A stretch of DNA of 39,891 bases from Chloroflexota bacterium (GTDB lineage Bacteria > Chloroflexota > Anaerolineae > Anaerolineales > Anaerolineaceae). The translations under genes and the position numbers were made by a program. Under the pieces are notes generated by a model, which saw only the letters and a program-made list of their open reading frames with translations, was not told the DNA's origin and did not search any database. Location of the stretch: NCBI GenBank assembly GCA_012798515.1, contig JAAZNB010000760.1, positions 1 through 39,891 on the forward strand, given 5' to 3'. Position 1 is the first letter of the stretch; each line of letters begins with the position of its first letter. Shown here in pieces: positions 32,978 to 39,891 of the stretch.

Positions 32978-33613
32978 TCAGCGTTCACCGGCCAGTTCGG
33001 CCTGGAGCACCTCGAAATACTGGCGTAGATAAGCCAGGCGCTCGACGGCAATGTAGCGAGCCGTCTCGGTAAACAGGCGATCTTTGATCTTCACCAGCTT
33101 GAACAGGTATTCGTGATATGCGCTGTGCGGCTCGCCCGGCTCTTTCTCGCCATGCTCCAGGAAGCGCGGTGACGGCTGGCTGAAAGTAGGCTGTCCCGCC
33201 AGGGCAGCGTAGGCTACCACACGGGCCACGCCGATGGCCCCCAGCACGTCCAGCTTGTCGGCGTCGAACAGAACCTGGGCCTCGATGCTGGCCGGCTTTT
33301 CACGGTTGTCCCGGTAGCGGTGGGCGCGGACACAGTGCTGCACGGCCGCGATCCGTCCGGCAGGCCACCCTTCGGCAGCCAGGACCTCCCCGGCAAATTC
33401 GGCCGAGGCCAGGTGGTGATCTTTACGCGCCTCTCCGCCTGGCAGGGTTCCCTGGGCGTCGTGCAGCAGGGCCGCCGTGCGCACGATCTCCAGGTCGGCC
33501 CCTTCGGCCCGGGCCAGGCGTTCGGCCATGTGATAGACGCGCTGGATGTGGTCGAAGTCGTGGACCGGATCAGCCCCGGCGTACCACTGGCGCGCCTGTT
33601 CGAAAGTAGGCAT
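32978..33613 (-). CDS. HD domain phosphohydrolase
   Basis: 211 residues. HD-superfamily metal phosphohydrolase, similar to predicted nucleotide hydrolases. The metal ligands are His18 (HDFDHIQRVYHMA), the His51-Asp52 pair (LLHDAQG), a helix with HHLASAEFA, and the distal Asp in VLFDADKLDVLGAIGVARV. The substrate is unknown. I start at ATG 33613 because GAGGAG lies 7 nt upstream; the 10 additional residues of the longer frame have no such signal. It follows the MFS genes behind a terminator, so it should have its own promoter in 33614-33668. Confidence 0.85.
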   Translation of the reverse strand: MPTFEQARQWYAGADPVHDFDHIQRVYHMAERLARAEGADLEIVRTAALLHDAQGTLPGGEARKDHHLASAEFAGEVLAAEGWPAGRIAAVQHCVRAHRYRDNREKPASIEAQVLFDADKLDVLGAIGVARVVAYAALAGQPTFSQPSPRFLEHGEKEPGEPHSAYHEYLFKLVKIKDRLFTETARYIAVERLAYLRQYFEVLQAELAGER

Positions 33614-33668
33614 AGAGAATCTCCTCGCAGGATGATTAAGCATTTATCCGAAAATTATTGAGGAAGTT

Positions 33669-33700
33669 GCTTTTTGAAGTGCCATGGCGCCTCAAAAAGC
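33669..33700. terminator. Terminator after the MFS genes
   Basis: 32-nt near-perfect inverted repeat GCTTTTTGAAGTGCCA / TGGCGCCTCAAAAAGC (two unpaired or wobble positions), 18 nt after the stop of the second MFS gene. The stem itself carries the A and T runs. Confidence 0.65.
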
Positions 33701-33718
33701 GGAGATCCCTGAATAAAC

Positions 33719-34903
33719 TCACGCCGCATCGCTGGCGATGTGCACCGAGCGCAGCGCCAGGACGGCAGCCAGGTCGAAAGCCAGGGCGGCCAGGCCCACC
33801 ACCAGCATCCCCCACTGGTATAGATAGGGACCCAACAGGTCTCCCAGGCCGCGACCGAAGGCAATTGTGGCCACATTGATGCCCAGGATGGTGGCCCGGG
33901 CAGACGGCAGCAGTTCAGTCATCAACGGCAGGCTGCTGACGATGGTCAATTCGAAACTGAAATAGAACAGGAACAGCCCAACCAGCGCTCCCGCCAGGCC
34001 CAGTCTGCCCAGCCAGGGCAGCGCCAGGGCAATCACGGCGTTGAGCAGGATCCCGGCGCGGATGGTCTTCTGTTTCCCCACCCGATCGACCACCCAGGCC
34101 GTGATCGACTCGCCGCTGAGCTCGGACAGCCCGATGATTCCGGAAGCCAGCCCCAGGGCGCCCAGCGCCAGGCCGTAGGATTCTTGCATCCACACCCCGA
34201 ACACCAGATTGACCACCTCGTTGGCCGCCACGATGCTGAAGGTCATGATCAACCCGGCGCGCACCACCGGAAAAGACAGCACCTGCCGGAAACTGTAGGC
34301 GCTGCGCGCCCGCGGCGCCTCGTGCTGGCGCCCGGGGACGATCAGCCAGGTGCCGCAGATCACCAGCGTGCCCAGCACGCCCAGCAGGGCAAACCCGGCC
34401 GTCCAGCCATAATTATCCATCAAGGAAGCCACCAGCGGCATACCCAGGATGAAGCTCAACGACCAGCCCAGCTCGATAATGGCGATCACCCGGCCGCGCC
34501 GGCTGTACACCACCTGGTCCCCAATGGAGGCCTGGATGGAAGACACCAGGATGAAATTGCCCAGCGAGGCCACGCACTGGGTGACGACGAACACCGGGAA
34601 GAGCGGCCACAGCGCCATGACGATCACGCCGGCCGTATACAATCCCAGGCCGATCAAGATGCCACTGCGCCGGCTGCGCCGGTCGGCCACCTGGGTGACC
34701 AGGGGGCTCAAGATCCCGGTGAAGGCCCGCAGCGAGAGCGCCAGGGAGATCACGGCCAGGTCGACGCCCATCCCGGCTGCGAACAGGCCCAGGAAGGGAT
34801 ACACCATGCGCACGCCGATGTTCATGGACCAGCGCGTGAAAACAAAATGGGCCACCTGCAGGGCAAGCGGCGCCGGAGGTCGTTCAGTTGCCAGGGAGGC
34901 CAT
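33719..34903 (-). CDS. MFS transporter (second of a tandem pair)
   Basis: 394 residues, 12 predicted membrane segments. Sequence features: TRWSMNIGVRMVYPFLGLFAAGMGVDLAVISLALSLRAFTGILSPLVTQVADRRSRRSGILIG, where the D-R-R-S-R-R loop between helices 2 and 3 is the MFS cytoplasmic motif, and a later copy IGLSELSGESITAWVVDRVGKQKTI. Its ATG lies 20 nt inside the end of the upstream MFS gene, with GGAG 10 nt upstream of it. It is clearly homologous to that gene (GRVIAIIELGWSLSFILGMPL against GRMLALVELSWALSFILGVPL). The direction and the substrate are unknown. Confidence 0.87.
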   Translation of the reverse strand: MASLATERPPAPLALQVAHFVFTRWSMNIGVRMVYPFLGLFAAGMGVDLAVISLALSLRAFTGILSPLVTQVADRRSRRSGILIGLGLYTAGVIVMALWPLFPVFVVTQCVASLGNFILVSSIQASIGDQVVYSRRGRVIAIIELGWSLSFILGMPLVASLMDNYGWTAGFALLGVLGTLVICGTWLIVPGRQHEAPRARSAYSFRQVLSFPVVRAGLIMTFSIVAANEVVNLVFGVWMQESYGLALGALGLASGIIGLSELSGESITAWVVDRVGKQKTIRAGILLNAVIALALPWLGRLGLAGALVGLFLFYFSFELTIVSSLPLMTELLPSARATILGINVATIAFGRGLGDLLGPYLYQWGMLVVGLAALAFDLAAVLALRSVHIASDAA

Positions 34904-36125
34904 CTTTAGTCATCTCCGTAGAAACAGGCTGCTGCGCTGCGCCCACGCGCACACCGCCCAAGGCCCCCAACGCCAGCAGGTCGAAGGCCACGCACACCAG
35001 GGCATTGGCCCAGAAGCCCACCTGGTAACAATACGGCGCCAGGAAGGCCCCCACGCCGATACCCAGCGAGAAAGCGGCGATGTTGGCCGCCATCATGGTC
35101 ACCCGCGCCCCGGGCACGATCTCGGTCACCAGGGGCAGGATGGCCACAGCGGTGAATTCGAAGCTCAGGTAGAACCACACCAGCCAGACCATCGCCCCGG
35201 GGACCGTGCCGCCCAGCCAGGGCAAACTGACCGCCGCCAATCCGTTGACCACCATGCCGATGGCGATGGAACGCTTTTTACCGACCCGGTCCAGAAAGCT
35301 GGCCGCCAGCCCCTCTCCGCCCAGCTCAGAGAACCCAATCAACGCCGAAGACAGCCCCAGGGCCGCCACCTGGAATTGAAAAGCGTCTTCCATCCAGATG
35401 CCCGACGCCCAGCTGACCACCTGGTTGCCGGCAATCACAGCCGCGCTCACGGTCATGATCGCCCAGGCGGAGCGGGTCGAGAAGACCTGTTTGAGGGCCG
35501 CCAACGGGTGAGGCGCGGCTGCTGTGTTCACCTGGCCGGCCGGCAGGCAGAGCACGACCAGCAGCATGGAGACGAAACCGGCCACGGCCAGGGCAAAGAA
35601 GGGCGCCTGCCACCCAAACCCCTGAATAAGGGCCGCCATCAGGGGTACGCCCAGGATGAAACTCAACGCCCAACTCAATTCCACCAGCGCCAGCATACGC
35701 CCGCGGTGTTCGAAAGCCGAGAGGTCGCTCAGGTAAGCCTGAGATGTGGCCGTAAACAGGTTATCCCCCAGGTTGATCAACAGCATAGAGGCAAAGAAAG
35801 TCGTGTACGCCGGGTGCAGCGCCACCAGCGCCGTGCCCAGTGAGAACAACAGCATGCCCAGCAGCAGCCCCTGGCGCCGGCCACGCCGTTCGATGACCGG
35901 CGCCAGAAAGGGCGCCAGCAACGTAATCGACATGGACAGCGTCACGGCCAGGGTCAGGGCCGGGATTTCCACCTGCATTCCCCGGCTAAGCAGGGGCAGG
36001 AAGGGATAGATCATACGAATGGACGTGTTGATCGCCGTACGCATGGCCGCCACCAGGGCCACCAGTGGCGCCAGGCTACGCCGCGGGTACGGCGCAGAGG
36101 GGTTGAGTACTCCCGGCGTGGTCAC
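34884..36125 (-). CDS. MFS transporter (first of a tandem pair)
   Basis: 413 residues, about 12 membrane segments. It has RTAINTSIRMIYPFLPLLSRGMQVEIPALTLAVTLSMSITLLAPFLAPVIERRGRRQGLLLG (MFS loop ERRGRRQG) and the second-half counterpart IGFSELGGEGLAASFLDRVGKKRSI. The start is GTG at 36125, overlapping the stop of the preceding small membrane gene by 4 nt (GTGA). The shared features with its downstream neighbour indicate an ancient tandem duplication. The substrate is not readable; drug or metabolite efflux is the common fate of such genes. Confidence 0.87.
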   Translation of the reverse strand: MTTPGVLNPSAPYPRRSLAPLVALVAAMRTAINTSIRMIYPFLPLLSRGMQVEIPALTLAVTLSMSITLLAPFLAPVIERRGRRQGLLLGMLLFSLGTALVALHPAYTTFFASMLLINLGDNLFTATSQAYLSDLSAFEHRGRMLALVELSWALSFILGVPLMAALIQGFGWQAPFFALAVAGFVSMLLVVLCLPAGQVNTAAAPHPLAALKQVFSTRSAWAIMTVSAAVIAGNQVVSWASGIWMEDAFQFQVAALGLSSALIGFSELGGEGLAASFLDRVGKKRSIAIGMVVNGLAAVSLPWLGGTVPGAMVWLVWFYLSFEFTAVAILPLVTEIVPGARVTMMAANIAAFSLGIGVGAFLAPYCYQVGFWANALVCVAFDLLALGALGGVRVGAAQQPVSTEMTKDGLPGN

Positions 36126-36739
36126 GGTTTACCGGCCCTGCGCCACAAGCGGGCGACCTGCCAGCCGGCCAAGACGGTCAGCACCAGCACCCCGCCGAAG
36201 TACAGCTGGATGCGCAGCGAATCCGATCCCAAGACCGGCGAATCCGGGTGCAAGACGTTCTGCGCCGGCAACAAGATGCTCCACAATGCCACCCCAAAGG
36301 CCAGGTTGGCCACCGAGGCCGCCGCCGGGATATTAATCAGGGCCAGGCCACTTTGCAACAGCACGCCTACTACGGCAAAGGCAAAGGGGATCCGCCAGCG
36401 CGGTTCGTCGAAGAAAAATCCGCCCCAGCTGATCTGCATCACCGCCAGCGACATGGGCAGGTAGGTCAGCCAGAAGCACAGCCCCGTGCGCCCCAGGGCC
36501 AGGGACCAGGCGTGCAGCCCCGGCTTGCGCCCCAGCAAAGCAGCCAGGCCAACCAGCGCCGCCAGGGCAAATGCCAGCAGCCCGGTCCATACCCAGGCGC
36601 CGTGCAGCAAGATCAGGCGCAGGCTGGTCCCCAGGGTACGTTCCAAGGGAGCCAGCGCCAGGTAGGCCAGTAGCAGCAAAATAATCACCACCAACACGAC
36701 CGCCGGATGAAAACCGCGGGCGCGTAAACGTTCCGTCAT
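36122..36739 (-). CDS. Small multi-pass membrane protein heading the MFS operon
   Basis: 205 residues from ATG 36739. Hydrophobic segments lie near 13-31, 42-70, 82-105, 116-150 and 172-190 (five or six helices). No family is recognised. The start is chosen because the predicted promoter (36752-36781) would begin the message only about 5 nt upstream; the frame reaches further upstream without a start signal. It overlaps the first MFS gene by 4 nt, so the three are one transcript and this protein may belong to the same transport function. Confidence 0.7.
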   Translation of the reverse strand: MTERLRARGFHPAVVLVVIILLLLAYLALAPLERTLGTSLRLILLHGAWVWTGLLAFALAALVGLAALLGRKPGLHAWSLALGRTGLCFWLTYLPMSLAVMQISWGGFFFDEPRWRIPFAFAVVGVLLQSGLALINIPAAASVANLAFGVALWSILLPAQNVLHPDSPVLGSDSLRIQLYFGGVLVLTVLAGWQVARLWRRAGKP

Positions 36740-36751
36740 ACATCCACCCCA

Positions 36752-36781
36752 AGTGTAGATTACGAGATTTCCCCCTGCCAA
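36752..36781 (-). promoter_or_regulatory. Promoter of the membrane-protein/MFS operon
   Basis: Minus strand TTGGCA (36776-36781), 18-nt spacer, TACACT (36752-36757). The predicted start is near 36745, leaving a leader of about 5-6 nt. Confidence 0.5.
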
Positions 36782-36862
36782 TTGTACTCGAATGCCGGCC
36801 GCTTACCCCTGTCCCGGGGAAAGTCATTTTAAAACCACTCCATCTCTACCGGCCGGGGTGGT

Positions 36863-36894
36863 TAAAAACAAAATCTCCGGGACCAGCCCGGAGA
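36863..36894 (-). terminator. Terminator of the Rrf2 operon
   Basis: Stem TCTCCGGG (36874-36881) / CCCGGAGA (36887-36894), loop of 5 nt, followed on the minus strand by TTTTGTTTTT. It lies 22 nt after the stop of the 85-residue gene. Confidence 0.9.
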
Positions 36895-36915
36895 AACGTT
36901 TACAAGTTATCAGGT

Positions 36916-37173
36916 TTAGTCTAGCGAGCCGCGCGGTTTTTCCGGCAGCCCAACCAGGTACACTTCACGGTCGTCGTAATAGGAAATCTTCCCCGACGAT
37001 CTCAAGACGCTCAGCTCTTCGTTCGACAGGCTGTGGCCCATGTAGGGTTCGCTTAAACGACGATATTCACCCGTCTCGATGTCCTGGTATTGGCCGCCAC
37101 CCCAATCGACCAATACACTACCGTCCGGCGCCATGACGATCCACTGCCGTCCAATGGGTGTCCCAACAGGCAT
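36916..37173 (-). CDS. 85-residue protein of unknown function next to an Rrf2 regulator
   Basis: 85 residues, starting MPVGTPIGRQWIVMAPDGSV. It has no cysteine, no signal peptide and no transmembrane segment, so it is a small soluble protein. It reads as short beta strands (RQWIVMAPDGSVLVDWGG; EVYLVGLP) around a charged middle (EEELSVLRSSGK-like), and no family is recognised. AGGGAGG lies 4 nt before the ATG and the gene starts 17 nt after the rrf2 stop, ending at a strong terminator, so it is translated from the regulator message. It may be a partner of the regulator, but that is inference. Confidence 0.7.
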   Translation of the reverse strand: MPVGTPIGRQWIVMAPDGSVLVDWGGGQYQDIETGEYRRLSEPYMGHSLSNEELSVLRSSGKISYYDDREVYLVGLPEKPRGSLD

Positions 37174-37190
37174 TGCCCCTCCCTTCAGGT

Positions 37191-37613
37191 TCAGGCAGCC
37201 TGAGCAGTGGTTTCACCGTTCTTGAAATAGGCAAACGAAGTGTTCTTCAAACGCTGCACCAGTTCGGCCTGGGCCTCACACCACAGCGGACGAAGCGGGC
37301 ACTCGTTGCCAAAGGGGCACACGGCAGGATCTTCGGTGCATTCGTTCAACGCAATCGGACCATCGATGGCCTCGACCACTTCCAGAACAGAGATCTCGTC
37401 GGCCGAGCGCGCCAGGGCAACGCCGCCGCGAGCACCGCGGGAAGTATGAATCAAACCGGCGATCGACAGTTGTGAGATGATCTTGGCCAGGAAGGACGGG
37501 GGAATGCGCTGCTCTTCTGCAATCTGGCTGGTAGCGGCGCGCCGGTTTGGATCTAAACGGGACAAATATATCATCGCCCGAAGAGCGTAATCGGCCTGTC
37601 GAGTGATCTGCAT
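37191..37613 (-). CDS. Rrf2 family transcriptional regulator
   Basis: 140 residues. The winged-helix N-terminus MQITRQADYALRAMIYLSRL with the recognition region SQIAEEQRIPPSFLAKIISQLSIAGLIHTSRGARGGVALAR is standard for Rrf2. A Cys cluster lies at 92, 99 and 105 (CTEDPAVCPFGNEC), with a fourth at 112. IscR and NsrR hold a [2Fe-2S] or [4Fe-4S] cluster on three cysteines in this segment, spaced x5/x5; here the spacing is x6/x5, so cluster binding is plausible but unproven. It could sense Fe-S status, NO or redox stress. GAGGAA lies 7 nt before the ATG. Confidence 0.9.
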   Translation of the reverse strand: MQITRQADYALRAMIYLSRLDPNRRAATSQIAEEQRIPPSFLAKIISQLSIAGLIHTSRGARGGVALARSADEISVLEVVEAIDGPIALNECTEDPAVCPFGNECPLRPLWCEAQAELVQRLKNTSFAYFKNGETTAQAA

Positions 37614-37921
37614 GTGATTGTTCCTCTTATGGTAATATGGGTAATATTTCTCTAGTTATAAATAAGTCTATTCCAACCATATTTAGCTAACAAGTGACAG
37701 ACATCATTGCTGTGGGATGACCTTCCGCTTTTGAATTGGACACATTCGTCAGAATATTGGAAAGAACGCCAAGTGCTTCAACAAAACCCGAGTCTCAGCG
37801 CATTTTCCTGTGACATTTCAGTCCCAGGGCTGCCTGCCCGGGGGTCTGGTAAAACGGCCGTAATTTACCCATCCCCACCCGGATGGCTGGATTTTTATCC
37901 CTTAAGTGAGATAATTTTGCC
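37614..37921. other. 308-nt divergent region between rrf2 and the thioesterase
   Basis: The rrf2 side (37614-37700) is AT-rich and holds its leader and the GGTAATAT repeat. The rest has no recognisable gene; a 72-codon open frame here has no ribosome-binding site and its sequence is unlike a protein family. A -10-like GATAAT lies at 37910-37915, 7 nt before the thioesterase ATG. Confidence 0.6.
37631..37647 (-). promoter_or_regulatory. Direct repeat in the rrf2 leader, possible operator
   Basis: Two copies of GGTAATAT (37631-37638 and 37640-37647) with 9-bp period, 18-34 nt before the rrf2 start, in a strongly AT-rich segment. Autoregulation is only a possibility. Confidence 0.3.
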
Positions 37922-38356
37922 ATGACAAAATTCCGTTTCTACTACCCGATTCAAGTCCGCTATGGGGACCTGGACCCGCAGTGGCACGTCAACAACACTC
38001 GCTTTCTCACCTACCTGGAACAGGCCCGCCTGGCCTACCTGATTGAGCTGGGACTCTTCGATGGGGCCTCGTTCTTCGATCTGGGCTACATCGTCGGCGA
38101 CATCCACATTCGCTTCCTGGCGCCCATTTTCATCCACGACAAAGTGCGCGTCGGGTTGTGCGTTTCACACATCGGCAATAAAAGCATGACCATCGATTAC
38201 CACATCGAGGACGAGGATGGCAGCCGGGTGATGGCCGAAGCCCAAACGGTGATGGTGGCGTATGACTACCGCCAGCAAAAAAGCATTCCCATCTCGCCCG
38301 CCTGGCGCGAAAAAATCGGTGCATTCGAAGGACGAGAATTTCCGCTCCCCGCCTGA
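37922..38356 (+). CDS. Acyl-CoA thioesterase (4HBT hot-dog family)
   Basis: 144 residues. YbgC/4HBT-type hot-dog: VRYGDLDPQWHVNNTRFLTYLEQAR (12-36) with Asp16/Asp18 and His22-Val-Asn24 is the catalytic/CoA region, and IRFLAPIFIHDKVRVGLCVSHIGNKSMTIDYHI is the core strand pair. It hydrolyses acyl-CoA thioesters. The gene has at best a weak ribosome-binding site, and a -10-like element 7 nt before the ATG suggests a leaderless or near-leaderless message. The M42 peptidase gene follows 67 nt downstream. Confidence 0.9.
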   Translation: MTKFRFYYPIQVRYGDLDPQWHVNNTRFLTYLEQARLAYLIELGLFDGASFFDLGYIVGDIHIRFLAPIFIHDKVRVGLCVSHIGNKSMTIDYHIEDEDGSRVMAEAQTVMVAYDYRQQKSIPISPAWREKIGAFEGREFPLPA

Positions 38357-38423
38357 CCTGCCGCACCCCAACCCTGCGGCCGCTGCGCCGCACGGCCTAT
38401 GGCACCACCTGGAGAAACCATTG

Positions 38424-39467
38424 ATGACCCTGCCTGAAATCGATACAGCCTATCTACTCGACTTTTTAACCGGCCTGCTCAACACGCCCAGCCCCACGGG
38501 CATGGCCGAAGCCGGCATTCTCTACACCGAGCAAGCCCTGTCCGCCATGGGCATTCCGGCCCAGCGCACCCACAAAGGCGGCTTGCTGGCCAGCCTGGAC
38601 GGGCAGCTGGCCTCTGCCCCGCGCGCCATGACCGCGCACGTGGATACACTGGGCGCCATGGTCAAGGCCATCAAGCCCAACGGGCGGCTCAAGCTCACCC
38701 AACTGGGCGGCTACGCCTGGAACAGCATCGAGGGGGAAGGCTGCACCGTCTTCACCGCCGGCGGGCACAAGATCAGGGGTTCGATCTTGCTGGACAAAGC
38801 CTCCGTGCACATTTACGGTAAGAAAGTGTCCGAAACGCCGCGCGACGAAGAGGTCATCGAGGTCCGCATCGACGAACGTACCGTCAGCCAGGAGCAGACC
38901 CGGGCCCTGGGCATCGAGGTGGGCGATTTCGTGTCTTTCGACCCACGCGTCGAAGTGGTCAACGGTTTCGTGCGCTCCCGCCACCTGGACGACAAGGCCT
39001 GTGTGGCCTGCATCCTGGCGGCCGTCAAAGCTCTGCACGAGGCCGGCTTGCAGCCCGTGCAAACCACCCACCTTTTCTTCAGCAATTACGAAGAGACCGG
39101 CCATGGCGCCGCGGCGGGCATCCCTGCCGGCTGCGTCGAGCTGCTCACCGTGGACATGGCTGCCGCCGGCGAAGGCCAGAACTCGGACGAGTATCACGCT
39201 TCATTATGCGTCAAAGATTCGGGGGGGCCTTACCATCACGGCATGAGCCAGCGCCTGCGCCACCTGGCCGGCGAGAACGACATCGACTACCGGGTGGACG
39301 TTTATCCTTACTACGGCTCAGACGGCGAAAGCCTGTGGCGCGCCGGGGGAGACCTGGCTGTGGCCCTCATCGGCCCGGGGGTGGACGCCTCTCATAGTTA
39401 CGAGCGCACCCACCTGGACGCCCTGGTGGCCACGGCGCGCTGGATCCTGGCCTATCTGTTGAATTGA
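38424..39467 (+). CDS. M42 family metallo-aminopeptidase
   Basis: 347 residues from ATG 38424, chosen because GGAGA lies 8 nt upstream and the upstream part of the longer frame is low-complexity Pro/Ala sequence. Metal and catalytic residues: His72 and Asp74 (TAHVDTLGAM), Asp189 (RHLDDKA), Glu223/Glu224 (NYEETGHG), Asp244 (TVDM) and His324 (DASHSYERTH). These match the TET/PepA M42 pattern with a dinuclear zinc or cobalt site; oligomeric aminopeptidases of this family finish peptide degradation. Neighbours do not fix its substrate; it may act on peptides imported by the Opp system. Confidence 0.92.
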   Translation: MTLPEIDTAYLLDFLTGLLNTPSPTGMAEAGILYTEQALSAMGIPAQRTHKGGLLASLDGQLASAPRAMTAHVDTLGAMVKAIKPNGRLKLTQLGGYAWNSIEGEGCTVFTAGGHKIRGSILLDKASVHIYGKKVSETPRDEEVIEVRIDERTVSQEQTRALGIEVGDFVSFDPRVEVVNGFVRSRHLDDKACVACILAAVKALHEAGLQPVQTTHLFFSNYEETGHGAAAGIPAGCVELLTVDMAAAGEGQNSDEYHASLCVKDSGGPYHHGMSQRLRHLAGENDIDYRVDVYPYYGSDGESLWRAGGDLAVALIGPGVDASHSYERTHLDALVATARWILAYLLN

Positions 39468-39891
39468 AACAGAGATCCTGCGGGCCACCAAGCTACCACG
39501 ACCAATGGATAACGGTTTAAATAACTTCCGGCGATGGGCCACACCGCCGGAAGTTATTATGAAGCAAATTCCCCTCGGTAGCCCCCGCTATGCATTTTGC
39601 TTCCCGTTATCGAAAGTGTTCTCTTTGTCGTGCCAGGGAAACAATCAGGGTCTATCCTACGTGGACAGCTTGTGATTACGCCAAAGGATATTACACTCTT
39701 TACTATTATACCCGGACAGGCAAGCCCTGTGGGAACTTAAATCGCCGCCGCGGCCAGGGTAAACGCATCTAAATTGCCAGATGCATTTGCGGACTTTTGC
39801 CACTCCCCCCGGCCCCCTCTCCGCGGCCAAAAGCGCCGCGCAGAGGGGGAGAAAAGATTTTTCTGCGAGATGGCTGTATCTGGCGGCACAA
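39468..39891. other. 424-nt gene-free region at the right edge
   Basis: Apart from the terminator at 39520-39558, it holds GCATCT/AGATGC (39765-39784) and a hairpin formed by CCCCCTCT and AGAGGGGG (about 39809-39850) followed by AGAAAAGATTTTT. A 60-codon open frame with many Tyr and Arg codons was judged noncoding. The next gene is outside the window. Confidence 0.55.
39520..39558. terminator. Hairpin after the M42 peptidase gene
   Basis: 14-bp perfect stem AATAACTTCCGGCG (39520-39533) / CGCCGGAAGTTATT (39545-39558), 11-nt loop, starting 53 nt after the stop. The base of the stem supplies A and T runs. Confidence 0.75.

Noticed and set aside
34449-35843. 464-codon plus-strand open frame across the two MFS genes
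   Set aside because: Spans two real minus-strand membrane proteins; composition Arg/His/Gln-rich without domains.
37707-37925. 72-codon open frame before the thioesterase
   Set aside because: No ribosome-binding site, odd composition, and overlaps the likely promoter of the thioesterase.
39590-39772. 60-codon open frame at the right end
   Set aside because: Lies in a hairpin-rich gene-free stretch, Tyr/Arg-rich, no start signal and no family.

Overview
The window is about 40 kb of GC-rich bacterial chromosome, most like an anaerobic Chloroflexota (Anaerolineae-type) genome. The signs are a glycyl-tRNA synthetase with alpha and beta subunits fused in one chain, several Cys-anchored (lipobox LAAC/LTAC) family-5 peptide-binding lipoproteins, a lipoprotein class B penicillin-binding protein with a MecA_N-type domain, and orphan response regulators with unusual tails. 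The assignment is an inference from gene content. Nothing looks like phage, plasmid, insertion sequence or CRISPR.

Layout. Bases 1-6.2 kb hold housekeeping genes, mostly on the minus strand: glyQS (cut by the left edge), a diacylglycerol-kinase-like gene on plus, then recO, cdd, a CorC-type CBS protein, a shortened glmU and tRNA-Gln. Bases 6.2-20.2 kb are dominated by peptide ABC transport. A plus-strand binding protein has a very long leader. It is followed by aspS and a response regulator (minus), a second binding protein, and a complete minus-strand transporter in the order oppD-oppF-binding protein-oppB-oppC, driven by a good promoter at about 20.25 kb. Bases 20.3-23.4 kb carry a cytoplasmic serine beta-lactamase-fold hydrolase, a BON-SH3-SH3-NlpC/P60 endopeptidase and an L-Ala-D/L-Glu epimerase. 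Together with the transporter these resemble a murein-peptide uptake and recycling locus of the Bacillus ykf type.

Bases 23.5-27.4 kb are a tightly overlapping maf-PBP-rsgA operon. xpt and guaA (plus) form a purine salvage/GMP pair at 27.7-29.8 kb. A polytopic membrane protein follows. Bases 31.2-37.6 kb are minus-strand genes: an inositol-phosphatase family enzyme, a response regulator on an apparently leaderless transcript, an HD phosphohydrolase, two tandem paralogous MFS transporters behind a small membrane protein, and an Rrf2-family regulator with an 85-residue unknown protein. The window ends with a hot-dog thioesterase and an M42 aminopeptidase on plus.

Functionally, peptides imported by the Opp system could be cut by the NlpC/P60 and serine hydrolases, epimerised and finally digested by peptidases such as M42, while the PBP, GlmU and transporter genes connect the region to cell-wall turnover. 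The most interesting points are the recycling cluster, a 17-codon leader ORF ending in a hairpin before the main binding-protein gene, a GlmU lacking its acetyltransferase half, several promoters placed 6-12 nt from a start codon, and the Rrf2/85-aa pair.
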